Assembly (NCBI GenBank): GCA_009760855.2 | Contig: WPIO01000097.1 | Location: forward strand, 1,086,001-1,150,000 | Direction of reading: 5' to 3' | From: Cristatella mucedo | Lineage: Eukaryota > Bryozoa > Phylactolaemata > Cristatellidae | Length of the DNA: 64,000 bases | The notes under the pieces: model-generated | The model's input: only the letters and a program-made list of their open reading frames with translations | Told to the model about the DNA's origin: nothing | The model's database searches: none | Position numbers and translations under genes: made by a program | Shown: piece after piece, positions 61,741 to 64,000 of the stretch | Layout: every line of letters starts with the position of its first letter | Numbering within the stretch: position 1 is the stretch's first letter

Positions 61741-62389
61741 GACGCTTATTTACCGATCCACTGAAAGCTCTGAGTGCAGGTTCCGAGAGTGCTCCTCGTC
61801 CAGCCAGCGGAAGAAACCTGTAATAATTGAGGGGCTGACGCAACGCTGCTTGTATCGCGAAATCTGCCAGCCAAGTCAGCGGGTCCGAATCATTGTGAGC
61901 TGCTCCGCCAGTTCATCCAGCAAGCCTCGCACCGACATTAGCATGCAGCCATGCGTTGGCTTCGTGCTCGTTTAAGCGCGTGCACATACCTCACAACGAA
62001 AGGCGGACAAGAAAGTGATGCGACGCATATGTTCTAACTAGCCCTGGTAAATTAATTAGCATTTGCGGGACTCAGATAATGCTGGCAGCACTAGATTATT
62101 CGGCAACATCACATTCCAGTCGTTTCTATAGCGCTCAAATCGCAGAATGGATCTTGACAGTAAAACACAATTTTAATTAATAATTGTGATACAAATAAAC
62201 TGGTGTACGTCAACATCACCGTACTTAATCTCTTTCCATGCACACAATATATATATACTGTAAGGAATGTATTTAAACATGGTTTGTTATAGCAGGTACT
62301 TTGTCAGCACGAATAAGCAAGCACAGGACAACTCGCACAAATCCAGAAAATGATGTGAGCAACAGGCAAGTTTCTTAGTTTTTTTTTAA
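61741..62389. other. Nothing recognised
   Basis: A short AT run lies near 62249. No gene or repeat family was identified. Confidence 0.4.
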
Positions 62390-63110
62390 AATAAATTCTC
62401 TCAATTCAGGGGATGTCGTAGCGTCATTCGAGAGTGAGTTCAAAGCTTCAAAAGCATAAGAAATAAAGGCACGGTCTACAAAGGATTTGAGGTTGGGTTG
62501 AGCACTGTTAACTGACCAGAGTCAGACGAGTGGTGGTGCCTGGCATGATCGAGAAATAGTTGGGATAGGTTGGCTGAAGAAAGAGAATGAAGGGACTTAA
62601 AAGTGAGTGACAGAGCCTTGAAGTTCATGCGCTGCTTGAATGAGAGTCAGTGCTGGTCGGCTAGAAGTAGTGTAATGTGGCAACTGCTACGCTTACGACA
62701 GACAAGCCTAGCTGCAGAGTTTTGCACCAACTGTAAGCGTCTGATTGCTCAGGCCGGTCGGCCAGCAAGCTGTGAGTTACAGAAGTCGAGACGAGATGCC
62801 GCAAATGCATAGACCTATTTAGATGTAGTATCCCTGTCTGAGAAATTCCGAATTTTAGCCATGTTGTGTCGCTGAAAGTAAGCAGACTTGACCGTGGTGC
62901 TAACGAGGTCGTCTAGTAAAAGGTCACTTTGTAGGGGACACCCAAATTTTGTACAGATGCTACTAAAGACAGGCTGGCTGAGCCGACTTTGAGTGATAGC
63001 TTTTGCGATATTCGAATCGTGAATGGTTTGCCCGTAAGCTGGCTTTATCTTCATTCGATTTGAAAAAGTTTGCCGCCATCCAAGCGCAAATGTTAGCACT
63101 GTACGTATGC
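62390..63110 (-). mobile_element. LINE-A copy, decayed
   Basis: Minus-strand blocks in order from the left: AGTTTTTTTTTAAAATAAATTC (FKKN region), GAGTGAGTTCAAAGCTTC (AWNS), GTGCCTGGCATGATCGAG, GTCAGTGCTGGTCGGC (LADxHW), then LVSTTVKSAYFQRHNMAKI and the start of DDKTN-type sequence. The ATT tail is not visible. Multiple frame breaks are present. Confidence 0.7.
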
Positions 63111-64000
63111 AGCCAAGGAGTTGAGAGATTACGAAGCGCAGTGCTGGAATGCAGAGATGGGTCAAAGGCAAGGAGGCAGGAAGGCCAGGGGCCTGGTGCT
63201 GGCGGGAAGCCCCGTATATCACCCGAGTCATGTAGCGCTTAGCCTAACCAAAATAGCTTTTCGGCGAGCGAGGATGGCTAAGCTCTCAATCCCTTGCTTC
63301 CTGGACATTAGACTCTGAGAAGTTGCCGCTGACAGATGAAGACAAGTTACTCGCCGTATCGAACTCAAATACTCGCTCTGGAATTTAGCTGATCGCCGGC
63401 TATTTATGGCAGTGCTCCGGTAAAGCCTCAGAGGGCGGAGGTGGACGCGTCGTCGAAATATCGGGACCGTCCCGTGCAGTGAATGCTACACGCAAGACTC
63501 GTCGGCGTCGCTTTGGTGAAGGTGTCGCATCGGTAAAGAAAAGTCACACAGTGCTTTGCGCCACCAGCCTAGTCGTAGCGGTCGATACGCGGCGTACGTA
63601 CTTGGAATGCATTCTGGGAGTGAGACTCTCGTGGTCATCGCTTACGAAGCGCCGCCGCACTTCTCTGAGTCGCGGTTGGCCGACTGCGTACTGTGGAAAT
63701 AAGGAAGCTAAAGAACGACGCATTCACACGCGTTCCCGGTGACTCGCTGAATTATCTACTCGCTAATCTTCTTCAGCCAGCGCCGACAATATGAGAGCCA
63801 TTAGCGAAGTTGGATGGCAATATCTTCGCGGAAAAAGATCAGCCGAGGACTGAATATAGCGGCGGTTATGTAGCAGAGTTTTTTCCAACCACATTACCTG
63901 GGCAATACATTGCAGTGCTGCCTGAGCTGGGAAAAACAGCGTTTCGCGAGTAAGCGTTCTGCACGAGTGAGTCGTAAACTCACGTTCCGCGGGGCTGGCT
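63111..64000. other. Nothing recognised
   Basis: Open frames (for example 63479-63742) lack recognisable domains. No repeat family was identified up to the window end. Confidence 0.4.

Overview
This is a eukaryotic (metazoan) nuclear window. It has split genes with GT-AG introns, 5'-truncated non-LTR retrotransposons, tRNA-headed SINEs, very long CT/GA, CA and AT microsatellites, and a CpG-rich block around a developmental transcription factor. The forkhead domain of that factor (FoxC) carries residues I associate with the arthropod orthologue (VARDD, MFDNGS, FPYY), so a protostome, perhaps an arthropod, is my best guess. The phylum is not proven. No prokaryotic operon, CRISPR array or viral genome was seen.

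Region 1 (about 0.7-18.9 kb, + strand) is the 3' half of a DNAJC10/ERdj5-like gene, an ER-resident J-domain protein disulfide reductase. I read it exon by exon. Two diverged exons finish a thioredoxin module I number Trx2 (747-869, 987-1058). A CGPC module is split over 1634-1789 and 2573-2712, and a CSHC module is split over 7309-7513 and 7947-8081. There is a tentative small helix exon (9342-9392) and a 21-nt terminal exon ending in HDEL-stop (18572-18592), followed by a 3'UTR hairpin and an AATAAA. Upstream exons (J domain, first modules) lie outside the window. The introns hold large microsatellites, LINE copies and an 80-bp perfect palindrome.

Region 2 (about 19-27.7 kb) is gene-poor and rich in decayed LINE and SINE copies.

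Region 3 (about 27.8-40 kb) is a GC/CpG-rich block centred on an intact single-exon FoxC gene on the minus strand (30483-31874). The 2 kb upstream of its start are packed with a SINE, a LINE 3' end and a second SINE. Further upstream lie an uninterrupted (AGC)36 tract, a G-run, CGG tracts, minisatellites and GC palindromes, with no recognisable second gene.

Region 4 (about 40-64 kb) is mostly repeats: LINE-A (an L2/CR1-like family ending in ATT repeats), LINE-B (a second RT family), SINE1, SINE2, an unclassified repeat called R1 here, a long-inverted-repeat foldback element, and two weak candidate small ORFs. Several insertions are nested (LINE-A in R1, LINE-A in LINE-B), which gives relative ages. 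SINE2 ends in the same 3' tail as LINE-A, which suggests that LINE-A mobilised it. Family names are mine, and all alignments were made by eye.
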